This document shows, in pieces, positions 44,696-53,725 of a stretch of 64,000 bases of DNA. The translations under genes were made by a program, and so were the position numbers. The notes beneath the pieces are model-generated. The model ran no database searches and was not told where the DNA came from. It saw only the letters and a program-made list of their open reading frames with translations. The stretch comes from JBGSKV01 sp041740975 (GTDB taxonomy: Bacteria; Bdellovibrionota_B; Oligoflexia; Oligoflexales; JALZUQ01): positions 1-64,000 of the forward strand of contig JBGSKV010000127.1 of the NCBI GenBank assembly GCA_041740975.1, given 5' to 3'. Within the stretch, counting starts at the first letter, position 1, and every line of letters begins with the position of its first letter.

Positions 44696-46255
44696 TTAGT
44701 TATCTCTACCTAGTTTACGACTCTGTGCTTGCAAATAACTATCTGCGGCAATCTGAATCGTGCGAGCGATACCAAGCGGCAAATCCGTTTTCTCAGAAAC
44801 TTCATCCGCGGAGTCCGCTAAAATATCTCCAATTGTGCCGTAACCTGCATCGGCAAGTGCATGTGCGGCTGCGTCACCAACACCTTGCAATTGCGCGAAC
44901 ATCGCAATGCGTTTTTTACGGTTTTCATCAACTAATTCTTCCGCCGCCGTTTGTTTCTTCGGTTCAGCAGTTGAGTTGGCGAGCAACTCTAAGCGTTCTC
45001 TCTCTGTAAGTTCGACGTCGCCATTATTGAGTGTTTCTTTAACAGAAATAATAATGCGCTCGGCTTCTTCTGTTTCGAGATTAAGAATGCGTTCGATAGT
45101 GAGTGGGTTGGTGTTTGCCAAATCTTCCAAGCTCTTGATGCCTTCGTTGACAAGAATGTCTGCGCGCATCGAGCCGAGACCTGGAACTTGAGCCAACTTC
45201 TCACGCACTCCGGCAGAAACTGCACTGACGTTCGATTCACTCTTAATGTCTAAGCGCCATCCGCTCAACTGAGCAGCGAGGCGAACATTTTGACCTTTTT
45301 TACCGATGGCTAGGGAAAGTTGATCATCAGCGACGACAACTTCCATACTATGGTTTTCTTCGTCAACGATCACCTTGCTAACCGAAGCCGGCGACAGTGC
45401 ATTGCAGACCAAGCGAGCTGGATCTTCGTCGTAAGGAATAATATCAATTTTCTCTCCATTGAGTTCTTGAACGATGGCCTGAACACGTTGGCCTTTGAGA
45501 CCGACGCAAGCACCGACTGGGTCAACAGAAGAGTCTTTTGAGTGAACGGCGATTTTGGAACGAGCGCCTGGATCGCGAGCTGCGCCCTCAATCGTAACGA
45601 TGCCGTCATAAATTTCCGTAACATGTTGTTCAAAGAGGCTGATTAAGAAGCCCGGATGTCCGCGAGACATAATGATCTGTGGTCCGCGTGAGGATCTTTT
45701 GACTTCGAGTACATAACCTTGAATCCGGTCTTTTGACTTGTAACGCTCACCGGGAACTTGTTCGCGGTAAGGAATCACAGCTTCAGTACGACCCAAATCA
45801 ACAATGATGTCACCGCGTTCAATGCGGCGGACGTTACCACTGAGGATTTCGCCGACGCGGTCCTTAAATTCTTCAAAGATTTGCGCGCGCTCAGCGTCGC
45901 GAAGTTTTTGTACGATAATTTGTTTGGCACATTGAGCGGAGATTCGGCCAAATTTATTGGTGTCAATTTTGAAACCAAGCGCTTCGCCCAAAACAGATTC
46001 GGGATCGTGCTTGGTAGCATCTAATTGAAGGATCTCGGTATCGACGTCGGCAATTTCTTCAACGATAGTTCTAAATTGAAATAGCTCTATCTCATCACGC
46101 TCTTCATTGTAGTGGGCTTCAAGGTCAACACCAGCGCCCATTGTTCTGCGGGCCGCGTGTACCATCGCCTGTTCCAGAGCATCGATGATGATCGATTTCT
46201 CCAAGCTTTTATCTTGGCTAACAGCATTTATGACTGACATGACGTTGCGTTGCAT
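44696..46255 (-). CDS. nusA: Transcription termination/antitermination factor NusA
   Basis: A 519-residue NusA. The N-terminal RNA polymerase-binding domain, the S1 domain (GDIIVDLGRTEAVIPYRE), two KH domains (VGACVGLKGQRVQAIVQEL and LAIGKKGQNVRLAAQLSGW) and two C-terminal helix-hairpin-helix repeats (VPGLGSMRADILVNEG, LQGVGDAAAHALADAGY) are in order. It binds the elongating polymerase. Confidence 0.98.
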   Translation of the reverse strand: MQRNVMSVINAVSQDKSLEKSIIIDALEQAMVHAARRTMGAGVDLEAHYNEERDEIELFQFRTIVEEIADVDTEILQLDATKHDPESVLGEALGFKIDTNKFGRISAQCAKQIIVQKLRDAERAQIFEEFKDRVGEILSGNVRRIERGDIIVDLGRTEAVIPYREQVPGERYKSKDRIQGYVLEVKRSSRGPQIIMSRGHPGFLISLFEQHVTEIYDGIVTIEGAARDPGARSKIAVHSKDSSVDPVGACVGLKGQRVQAIVQELNGEKIDIIPYDEDPARLVCNALSPASVSKVIVDEENHSMEVVVADDQLSLAIGKKGQNVRLAAQLSGWRLDIKSESNVSAVSAGVREKLAQVPGLGSMRADILVNEGIKSLEDLANTNPLTIERILNLETEEAERIIISVKETLNNGDVELTERERLELLANSTAEPKKQTAAEELVDENRKKRIAMFAQLQGVGDAAAHALADAGYGTIGDILADSADEVSEKTDLPLGIARTIQIAADSYLQAQSRKLGRDN

Positions 46256-46297
46256 TTTTTCTTTAATCCTTCTTTCTTATTAAAGTTCGGTTTAAGG

Positions 46298-46786
46298 TTA
46301 TCGTTTCCAATCATAAACAAGCGAAGCTTGTTTCAATTTATCTAGGGGGAATGTCCAGGGGCCCAATTCGGTAGTCAGTGTTACCACATTTTCCTTGGTG
46401 TTGACATCTGTGACTAAACCTGTGCCATTGCGCCGATTTTCAATCAAATCATAGAGTTTAACCTTGATGGGTTGGTCTTTTCCCACTTGGGCGGCGAAAT
46501 GCTCTAACTTGCGCAGGGGACGTTCCACTCCGGGAGAGCTGATTTCCAGTTGGTAAGGTTGTTCCATCAAATCATCGAGTTCTTGCCATTCATTCAATAA
46601 ACGGCTCACACTCTCGCAGTCGTCAATTGAAACCGCTCGGTCGCCATCAGCGGTGGACAGATCGATAAATATTCTTAAGGTCGGGGAGCCACTGGTCACC
46701 CAATGCACGTCCAAACAGAAAAAACCCAACGCATGGATACGTTCATCCACTTGTTTCATAATTTCGTTGAGTTGAGATCGGTTCAT
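46298..46786 (-). CDS. rimP: Ribosome maturation factor RimP
   Basis: A 162-residue 30S assembly factor. LRIFIDLSTADGDRAVSIDDCESVSRLL-type sequence (motifs IFID, DDC), YQLEISSPGVERPL and a C-terminal SH3-like barrel mark it. First gene of the operon rimP-nusA-infB-rbfA-truB-metK. I take ATG 46786 rather than the TTG five codons earlier. Confidence 0.95.
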   Translation of the reverse strand: MNRSQLNEIMKQVDERIHALGFFCLDVHWVTSGSPTLRIFIDLSTADGDRAVSIDDCESVSRLLNEWQELDDLMEQPYQLEISSPGVERPLRKLEHFAAQVGKDQPIKVKLYDLIENRRNGTGLVTDVNTKENVVTLTTELGPWTFPLDKLKQASLVYDWKR

Positions 46787-46887
46787 TAGATATTTCTGCA
46801 AAAAAAATAGCCCATCAACACGGGGATTTTTGTCCCTATGCTGAGGGCCGGCGGTTAACCCGTAAGCACCTCAAAATTTAGGAGCCT

Positions 46888-46916
46888 AATAAAACATAAT
46901 TAGAGGCTTGTGGCAA
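46888..46916 (-). promoter_or_regulatory. Predicted promoter of the rimP-nusA operon
   Basis: On the minus strand TTGCCA (46911-46916) and TTTATT (46888-46893) are 17 bases apart. The leader of about 95 bases that follows has two alternative hairpins and a run of eight T just before rimP, so attenuation is possible. Confidence 0.45.
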
Positions 46917-47000
46917 GCATGGCGCTCTTTAAAGAAGGCAAAGCAGTGGTGGACGGGACGACGGGGAAACAGCGTAACTATCTGAAAATATGATATTAAT

Positions 47001-48029
47001 TTAGGCCGCCTGAGTTCTATCATGCTCGCGAACGAAGTCCAAATACTTTTTAAAGACAACCTCAACAGGCTGACGGCGCAAAGAATAACCCCATGAAACT
47101 TCATTATGAAGCATTTGATATCGCGGGTCGGCAGCAGTGAGCTCAGTATGCACTTTGTAAAGTCTGTGCCAAGGCATCGCCGGGAAAAGGTGATGTTCGA
47201 CATGAAAATTGAAATTCAACATCAGTGCATAGGTGATGTACGGAATATGCTGACACGATTTGGTGAGTTCGTCGTGTTCCCACAAGGGCCTTTTCTGATC
47301 ACCATCATAGAGGGTCGCGTCCAAATGGTGAGGAAGGTTCGTTAGCTCAATCAAAAACAAAAAAAGATAAACGGCCGGCAATAGTTTCGCGACCGTTTGC
47401 GGGCCAAGATATATGACAAGGACGATCACTCCTCCCGCCGACCAAAAAACAGAAAACCAAGAAAGTATTTTTCGGCGCAAATCTTTAAATTGTCCTGAGA
47501 AGGGGATTTTCCAAAGGGACTTGTGTTCATGAAACGCAAAGACTGGAATCCAATAGCGCCAGGCAAACTCAAAGAGTTTGTTTTGGCTTAATTTTGAGAA
47601 CGCTTGCATACCGCGAACAGTAGCGGGCTCGAAATCCACGTTGCCCGTCCAAAGATGGTGATGGAGGTGTTCAAATTTTCTGGCATAAAAAGGTACGAGG
47701 GCAAGAATCGAATAGACATGGCCCACCAAAATATTCTGCCAGTGCTTGGGGAAGAAGGTGCTATGAGCGCACTCGTGAATGATCAGATAACTATGATTCA
47801 TGGCCACTGCTGCCACACACAAAGAAAGAATATAAGTGAGTGCATTGGAAAACTGAAAAAAACTATATGTAGCTGCCCACAATCCCCCATTGATCATGAG
47901 AGCGCCAAGGCTTGCCGTGTATGTCGGTTGAAAGGCTAAACGAAGGCGAATTTTTTTGTAGTCGAGAGGTTTCATTCCTCCGTCATCGGCCACGGTGGCT
48001 AAAGCTTTAAGTGGATTAACAAAGAGCAC
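47001..48029 (-). CDS. Fatty acid desaturase
   Basis: A 342-residue membrane di-iron enzyme with the three histidine boxes HECAH (85-89), HLHHH (121-125) and HVEHH near residue 288 and paired membrane segments between. It inserts double bonds into acyl chains. It follows the peptide permease gene by 14 bases and is probably in that operon. The GTG at 48029 follows AAGG; an internal ATG has its GGAGG too close. Confidence 0.9.
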   Translation of the reverse strand: MLFVNPLKALATVADDGGMKPLDYKKIRLRLAFQPTYTASLGALMINGGLWAATYSFFQFSNALTYILSLCVAAVAMNHSYLIIHECAHSTFFPKHWQNILVGHVYSILALVPFYARKFEHLHHHLWTGNVDFEPATVRGMQAFSKLSQNKLFEFAWRYWIPVFAFHEHKSLWKIPFSGQFKDLRRKILSWFSVFWSAGGVIVLVIYLGPQTVAKLLPAVYLFLFLIELTNLPHHLDATLYDGDQKRPLWEHDELTKSCQHIPYITYALMLNFNFHVEHHLFPAMPWHRLYKVHTELTAADPRYQMLHNEVSWGYSLRRQPVEVVFKKYLDFVREHDRTQAA

Positions 48030-48043
48030 AAAGCCTTGCAGCT

Positions 48044-48904
48044 CTAGCGACTCGAGTCACTATGCGGGTCTAAAATATCACGTAACGCATCGCCTAAAAA
48101 GTTAAGCGACAAGACTACCGCCATGATGGCTAGACCGGGGACGATACTCAGATGTGGGGCTTCTTCTAAAACAGATCGCCCTTGATTTAACAATGCGCCC
48201 CAAGTTGGTGCGCCATCTTGTGGACCTAATCCCAGAAATGACAAACTCGCTTCGACGATGATCACGCCCGATATCGCAAACGTCGCGTGCACAACGATAG
48301 GCGTCCAAATCAGTGGAAGAATATGGACACGAATAAGGCGCAAAGGGTTTCCACCAAGAGCGCGCGTCGCCATAACGTGATCACGTTCCTTCACGCTCAT
48401 CACCTGGGCACGGGCTATACGTGCCGCACTCGTCCAACCCGTGGCAGAGATGGCGATGATCACACTCCATAGACTCGGCCCCAGAACAGAAACCAATGTG
48501 AGTGCCAACAAAATTCCGGGAAAAGCCATTAAGATGTCGACAATTCGCATCAAAAACGAATCGGTCCATTTTCCGGCGTAGCCAGCCACCGTTCCAATCG
48601 TCACGCCGAGGATGAGTGAGAGCAAGACAGTCATCACGGCCACAAACAAAGTCGTGCGAGAGCCGTAAAGCATTGAAGTCAATACGTCAGATCCATTTGT
48701 ATCCACGCCAAGCCAGTGAGCGGCGGATGGGGGAGCCAAACGCAGCGACATATCGACGTTACTAACCTTATAAGGTGCCAGAAGTGGTGCGAAAATCGCG
48801 CAAAAAACCACAAAAATCACCACAAACATACCAAATGAAATACGAGGGTCTTTCAGAAGGCTGAGTTTCCAGCGAGTGTTCTTTTTTGATTTTGGTTCGC
48901 TCAA
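48044..48904 (-). CDS. Peptide ABC transporter permease (DppC/OppC-like)
   Basis: A 286-residue permease with six membrane segments and the N-terminal cytoplasmic tail of the DppC group. HWLGVDTNGSDVLTSMLYGSR and the EAA loop (ARAQVMSVKERDHVMATRALGGNPLRLIRVHILP positions) are typical. It pairs with the upstream DppB-like permease. TTG start. Confidence 0.95.
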   Translation of the reverse strand: MSEPKSKKNTRWKLSLLKDPRISFGMFVVIFVVFCAIFAPLLAPYKVSNVDMSLRLAPPSAAHWLGVDTNGSDVLTSMLYGSRTTLFVAVMTVLLSLILGVTIGTVAGYAGKWTDSFLMRIVDILMAFPGILLALTLVSVLGPSLWSVIIAISATGWTSAARIARAQVMSVKERDHVMATRALGGNPLRLIRVHILPLIWTPIVVHATFAISGVIIVEASLSFLGLGPQDGAPTWGALLNQGRSVLEEAPHLSIVPGLAIMAVVLSLNFLGDALRDILDPHSDSSR

Positions 48905-48913
48905 ATGTTTTAC

Positions 48914-49834
48914 CTACTTAAGTTTGATTCGCGGATCAACCAATGCATAGCTAAGATCCGTCAATAGATTCACAACAAGATAACTTGCAGATAAGACGAG
49001 AACCATACCTTGGACCAATGGATAATCTCGATTCTCAATTGCGTTCAGAAGGAGTGAGCCGAGGCCTGGCCAATTAAAAACTTTTTCCGTAACAATCGCG
49101 CCACTCAAAAGCACGCCAAACTGCAAGCCAATAATCGTCACGAGAGGCAGTGCGGCGTTGCGCAAAACATGCTTGCAGACCACAATCCATTCTGGATTGC
49201 CCTTCGCGCGTGCGGTTCTTACATAGTCTTCGTTCAGGTTTTCCAGAATAGAGTTTCGCGTCATGCGAGAAAGAATGGATGCCAAAGCTGTGCCCATCGT
49301 GAACGCCGGCAAAATATAACTATCCCAACCTTCGCGGTCCGAAACAGGGAGCCAGCCAAAATGAATGGAAAAAAGCAAAATCAACATCGGGCCGAGCCAG
49401 AAATTGGGGATCGAAACGGCAAGCATCGCTATGGTCATGGCGCCGGCATCAAACAAACTTCCGGCCTTCACAGCACTAAACAATCCTAAAGGAATTCCAA
49501 TCAACAAAGCCACCATCATGGCCGCAAATGCCAGCTCAACCGTCGGCATCACGCGCTCGGCGATGAGTTTGGTGACGGGTTCTTTCAGAATTATGGAATT
49601 GCCGAGATCACCTCGCAGGACTTGTTTGTAATAATCCGTCAGCTGAGTGGTGATCGGACGATCCAGTCCCAGACTAGTGCGAAGTTCCGTTTTTTGAACG
49701 GCGGTAGCGTAGTCGCCAAGGATCTGGTCGACAGGATCACCTGGAATAATGTGGATCAATAGACCGACAATCGTGACGACGCCAAATGCAACCGGTATAA
49801 GAGCAAATATACGTCGGAGGATATATTCGATCAC
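48914..49834 (-). CDS. Peptide ABC transporter permease (DppB/OppB-like)
   Basis: A 306-residue permease with six membrane segments. IIPGDPVDQILG and SLGLDRPITTQ near the N-terminus, then the EAA loop around DYVRTARAKGNPEWIVV and the final VDPRIKLK, define the DppB group. GTG start, 10 bases after the binding-protein gene. Confidence 0.95.
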   Translation of the reverse strand: MIEYILRRIFALIPVAFGVVTIVGLLIHIIPGDPVDQILGDYATAVQKTELRTSLGLDRPITTQLTDYYKQVLRGDLGNSIILKEPVTKLIAERVMPTVELAFAAMMVALLIGIPLGLFSAVKAGSLFDAGAMTIAMLAVSIPNFWLGPMLILLFSIHFGWLPVSDREGWDSYILPAFTMGTALASILSRMTRNSILENLNEDYVRTARAKGNPEWIVVCKHVLRNAALPLVTIIGLQFGVLLSGAIVTEKVFNWPGLGSLLLNAIENRDYPLVQGMVLVLSASYLVVNLLTDLSYALVDPRIKLK

Positions 49835-49844
49835 GAGCGCATTC

Positions 49845-51380
49845 CTATTGGCGAACTGTTTCTTTTAGAGAACTATAGCGGCCATCAGCAAAAAGTTTAA
49901 AATTGGTGATTTTGTTTGACGTGATGGCAAAGTTTTCTTGATGCCACAAAAACACGTATGGCAACTCTTTGCCAACCATATCCTGAATCTCGTCATAAAT
50001 CTTTTTACGATCCTCAAGTCCCACAACTCGGCGGCCCTTTTCCAAAAGCTTGTCGAGAGTCTTGTTGCTGTAGCGTCCGCGATTGCCGCCATTCGGCGCG
50101 AAAGATTCAGTGCTAAAAGCATAACGGAAAATATCAGGATCTTTGAAACCAATCCAGCTGAGAGACCACATTTGGATATTTCCTTGGTCGACATCAGCTT
50201 TAAACTTGCCCCAATCCAGCGGTTGGACCTTTACGGCAATGCCAATTTTGGAAAGCTGAGCGGCAATCGCCTTGGCGATAGTGAGTGCAGTCAAATCTGT
50301 CGTTGTTTTGTATTCGATATTGAATCGCGATTTGGGTCCATCGCCATCGGGGTCTTTGAAACCGGCTTGGTCCAAAAGTTTCTGGGACATTGCCAAATCG
50401 AGATCATAGTGGTGCGATTTCTTAAAAAAAGGATCATTAGGAGGAAGTAGCGAACTTGCCGGAATAGCCAAACCTTGAAGAATGTACTTAATGATTTCTT
50501 GTCGGTCAATCGCATGGGCAATAGCTTGGCGAACTTCAAGTTTGCCGAGTATGGGATCGGTCATATTGAAACCAAGATAAGACGTGTTAAGGCCGGCACG
50601 ACGGAGGACAACCAACTCGGGTTGGCGCTTGGAAATATCCGCAACTTTATCGCGGCTTATTGAATTTTGGATGATATCGACTTCGCCTTTTCTTAGCTTT
50701 GCAAAACGCGTTGTCTCATCTTTGACAATTTCGATGACGAGCTGATCCATTTTGGGTGCCGTATCGATCGAATAATTCGTATTGGATTTGAGGCGTATGC
50801 GCTGAGTTTGTACGGAGTTTAATTCATAAGGACCACAACTGATGGAAAGCGCCGGGTCTGCTAGCATTGGTCCCGATGCGAGTTTGCTCGGCAATATTCC
50901 GACAACTAAGTTCGTAACAAAGGTTGAGTCGGGTTCCGCGAGGTGAAAAATAACTGTTTGGGCATCAACGGCTTCGACCTTTTTTACGTTGGTGAAGGCG
51001 CCGCTTCGTGCCGAAGGTTCCTTGACATCTTTCAATTGAAAAAAATCATACGTTGACTTGACGTCAACGGATGTGACGAACTGACCCTTATTGAACTTAG
51101 CTTCGGGCTTTAAGAAAACATGGAGTTCAGTGGGGCTCTTCCACTTCCAATCTTTAGCAAGATCACCAACGGTTTTACCATCTTGGTCAAAATCGATGAG
51201 CGCGCAGTGCACGAGGTCTTCGAGATACTGGCTATTGGCATCGACCGCGTAACGCGGGTCAATCGTTCGAGGGGCAGCATCCCATGCAATGGTGATGTGA
51301 TTTTGCTTTTGTGCGGTCTTATTTTTGGTACAAGCGATAAGAGCGAGAATGGCCACGCATAGAAATATTCTCTGTCTCAT
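49845..51380 (-). CDS. Peptide ABC transporter substrate-binding lipoprotein
   Basis: A 511-residue lipoprotein (lipobox LIAC) of the DppA/OppA type. ITIAWDAAPRTIDPRYAVD opens the mature domain, RQAIAHAIDRQEIIKYILQG is the central family signature, and the ending WHQENFAITS is common. It captures peptides or related solutes in the periplasm and feeds the two permeases. No ATPase gene follows, so the ATPases must be encoded elsewhere. Confidence 0.95.
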   Translation of the reverse strand: MRQRIFLCVAILALIACTKNKTAQKQNHITIAWDAAPRTIDPRYAVDANSQYLEDLVHCALIDFDQDGKTVGDLAKDWKWKSPTELHVFLKPEAKFNKGQFVTSVDVKSTYDFFQLKDVKEPSARSGAFTNVKKVEAVDAQTVIFHLAEPDSTFVTNLVVGILPSKLASGPMLADPALSISCGPYELNSVQTQRIRLKSNTNYSIDTAPKMDQLVIEIVKDETTRFAKLRKGEVDIIQNSISRDKVADISKRQPELVVLRRAGLNTSYLGFNMTDPILGKLEVRQAIAHAIDRQEIIKYILQGLAIPASSLLPPNDPFFKKSHHYDLDLAMSQKLLDQAGFKDPDGDGPKSRFNIEYKTTTDLTALTIAKAIAAQLSKIGIAVKVQPLDWGKFKADVDQGNIQMWSLSWIGFKDPDIFRYAFSTESFAPNGGNRGRYSNKTLDKLLEKGRRVVGLEDRKKIYDEIQDMVGKELPYVFLWHQENFAITSNKITNFKLFADGRYSSLKETVRQ

Positions 51381-51449
51381 GTTAGCATCTCCAAATCATT
51401 CATTATGATAACTCAATATGATATCTCAATCGACTTATGAGGTACAAGG

Positions 51450-52784
51450 GTGAATCCCCGGCATGTTTGTGTACTTTTTATAATCTTTCGAGCAACTTTT
51501 GCTTTTTCCTCCGAACAAGCTGGTGCTTGTTCTGTACACGACACTCGTACAACTCCTTATCGTTTTCCAATCGTACTCTCGGGCAATTTGCCTATAGCCG
51601 GCCACGACGTTCGCAATCTGATCGCGCTTAGCTGGCAAAACCGTAAGTGGCAACGCATTCCCATCCAAATCGATCAGCGCAACGCTAAAGATGAATATGT
51701 ACTCGCTGATGGTCTGCCGTTTACCAAGGATTCGGACGACTTTTTTTTTGACGCCAATGATGAGTTAGTTTTCGCGGGGCGGCATTTGGGACAGTCTTTT
51801 ACAAAGAAAGATTTGCAGCATATCACTGCACAATCCTGGTTGAAAAACGCCGCGAATGTTTGGCAAATCAACACCTGTCAAAATAAGAAATTTCTGGGTG
51901 CGCTACTCTTGGCATCTGTGCCAAATACCCCCAAGTTAAGAAGTGCTGCGGCGGTCGTGTTTGACGAAGTACAAAAGAAAGTAACCTCTCCCTATTATCG
52001 GTATGAATTTCATGACAAAAAGGCGGCCTTGCTCGGAAAGATTTTTCTCAAGGATGGAACAAAAGAAGTGGAGGCTATTGCCAGTTCTTCTTTCATGATG
52101 ATCGCCAAACTTCCCTGGTTTCTTCCGAACATGCAACTCGACGAAAACAGTTTCGAATCCGAAATAGAAAGCTGGCAGTCAGGGCCTGTGCGTACGATCG
52201 TTGCGGTCGGCGTTAAGTTTAAAAACTTCTTGTCGTTCTTGAACTTGCATATGTTCAGCGAACTCGTTTTTTATGAAGGACTGTTTCAGATTCCAACTGA
52301 GATTCATTTTCCAATAGAAGCGAAAAAACTGTTAAAGCCGGGAAGTGGACTTGCTTACGCCATCCACTTTTGGCGTCCGGATGACTGGAAGATTGAAACC
52401 AACATGACTCGACTTCCTCCCAGAGATCCTCAATGGGTCGTGGATCATGTGCAAGAACTATCGCCGCAGAAACTTTACTTTGCTCGTGGCACGCATAGCA
52501 GTCGGGAGTGGAGTTTCATGACAAAAGTCCGCGTTGATGAGAAGGCCGTTCGCTCGTTCCCCCCACCTCTTCTCTTGCAACGCGCCGATTTTGAAGATAA
52601 AAACATAGCTATGCACTGGCCATGGGTACGCCAATTAAAAGGCGACTGGGGCGTCTTCCTTGACCTTTCTAAAGTAAATAGGGGGGTATATGATTTTGGT
52701 CTTGATTTAGTTTTGAGAACTGAGGCATACCAAGATCTCACAGATTACGATTCAGCGAGAGCTTTTTGGCAATCTTATCTTTAG
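51450..52784 (+). CDS. Secreted protein of unknown function
   Basis: A 444-residue protein with a signal peptide ending near FAFSSE and a start at GTG after GAGG. The N-terminal region, with IPIQIDQRNAKDEYV and DDFFFDANDELVFAG, resembles periplasmic proteins seen in deltaproteobacteria that I cannot name. The rest is mixed and aromatic-rich. It is probably periplasmic. Divergent from the peptide transporter. Confidence 0.8.
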   Translation: MNPRHVCVLFIIFRATFAFSSEQAGACSVHDTRTTPYRFPIVLSGNLPIAGHDVRNLIALSWQNRKWQRIPIQIDQRNAKDEYVLADGLPFTKDSDDFFFDANDELVFAGRHLGQSFTKKDLQHITAQSWLKNAANVWQINTCQNKKFLGALLLASVPNTPKLRSAAAVVFDEVQKKVTSPYYRYEFHDKKAALLGKIFLKDGTKEVEAIASSSFMMIAKLPWFLPNMQLDENSFESEIESWQSGPVRTIVAVGVKFKNFLSFLNLHMFSELVFYEGLFQIPTEIHFPIEAKKLLKPGSGLAYAIHFWRPDDWKIETNMTRLPPRDPQWVVDHVQELSPQKLYFARGTHSSREWSFMTKVRVDEKAVRSFPPPLLLQRADFEDKNIAMHWPWVRQLKGDWGVFLDLSKVNRGVYDFGLDLVLRTEAYQDLTDYDSARAFWQSYL

Positions 52785-52865
52785 ACGGTAAGTACATTTT
52801 CTTTAAAATTTACAACATTCAATGTCCCTAAAGATTATTAATTTTCATTCAGGAGTCCGGTGATT

Positions 52866-53495
52866 ATGGTCGGTAAGGGTTCTACAGTTGCGACAAAAAA
52901 TGCGAATGCGAAGTCAGCTCCTAAAACAAAAAGCGATCGATCAGCAAAAGAGCCAATTCTCTCTAAACAACAAACACAAAAAACGACGGCTAATGTCGTG
53001 AATGCTGAGTCTGGAAGAAAAGCTGAGCCATTGAAAAAACCCGAAGCTCCCGCGTCAGTGAAAACAGCCACCCAACAAGTCACAACTAAAGAAGCTGTTA
53101 TTCCGGAAGCTCAGACTTCTGAGACGGCACTTTTGAAACTAAAAATTAGCAAATCTCTTTATTTGAAATTAAAACGCACAGCTCAAGAAGAAAGCCTTGC
53201 AGTAGATGATTTGGCAGCCGAGCTTTTGACCGAAGGTGTCGTCTTGAGGGCTTGGGAAATCATCGAGCGTAAAGCTGCGATGCGTTCTGATGGCAATCAT
53301 ACTGGTGGCAATCAGCCGCGTGGCAACAATAATAATTTTCATCGCAATAACAACAATCACCATAAACGTAATAATAATAGCGGCGGTGGACGTCGTATGG
53401 GTGCGCAAGGTGGTGGATTCAATAATAACGTTATGGACGATAACGCTTCGTTCATGGAATATGTGCGTAACCAAGGCCCTAATAACCGCCGCTAA
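52866..53495 (+). CDS. Basic low-complexity protein with Asn/His/Arg/Gly tail
   Basis: A 209-residue protein in three parts: a Lys/Ala/Thr-rich disordered start (1-90), a short helical domain KISKSLYLKLKRTAQEESLA of ribbon-helix-helix type (about 92-135), and a tail dominated by NNN, HH, RR and GGG. The middle could dimerise and bind DNA or RNA; the tail looks like an RNA-binding condensate-forming region. That is inference. GTG 52860 is an alternative start, closer to AGGAG. Confidence 0.75.
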   Translation: MVGKGSTVATKNANAKSAPKTKSDRSAKEPILSKQQTQKTTANVVNAESGRKAEPLKKPEAPASVKTATQQVTTKEAVIPEAQTSETALLKLKISKSLYLKLKRTAQEESLAVDDLAAELLTEGVVLRAWEIIERKAAMRSDGNHTGGNQPRGNNNNFHRNNNNHHKRNNNSGGGRRMGAQGGGFNNNVMDDNASFMEYVRNQGPNNRR

Positions 53496-53725
53496 ATTTA
53501 GCTTCTAACGCACTTGGAGTTTTTGTCGATCTTGACCAAAATGTCCTTGGGGGCATGAGGTCGAATTTCTGAATTCTTGCCCTTCAAAGATCCCCAAAAT
53601 AAGACCCCCGCATTGCATGTAAGTCGTTATAATTAATGACAAAAATAGGCGTACGTTTTTTGCGTCAAGTAACCTATGCAAGTGTACGATTCGAATGTTG
53701 TTAAAAGAACATTCAAAGGTATGCC

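Noticed and set aside
46802..46850. Defined attenuator before rimP
   Set aside because: Alternative hairpins and a T8 run exist, but the stems are short and imperfect, so I mention it only as a possibility.
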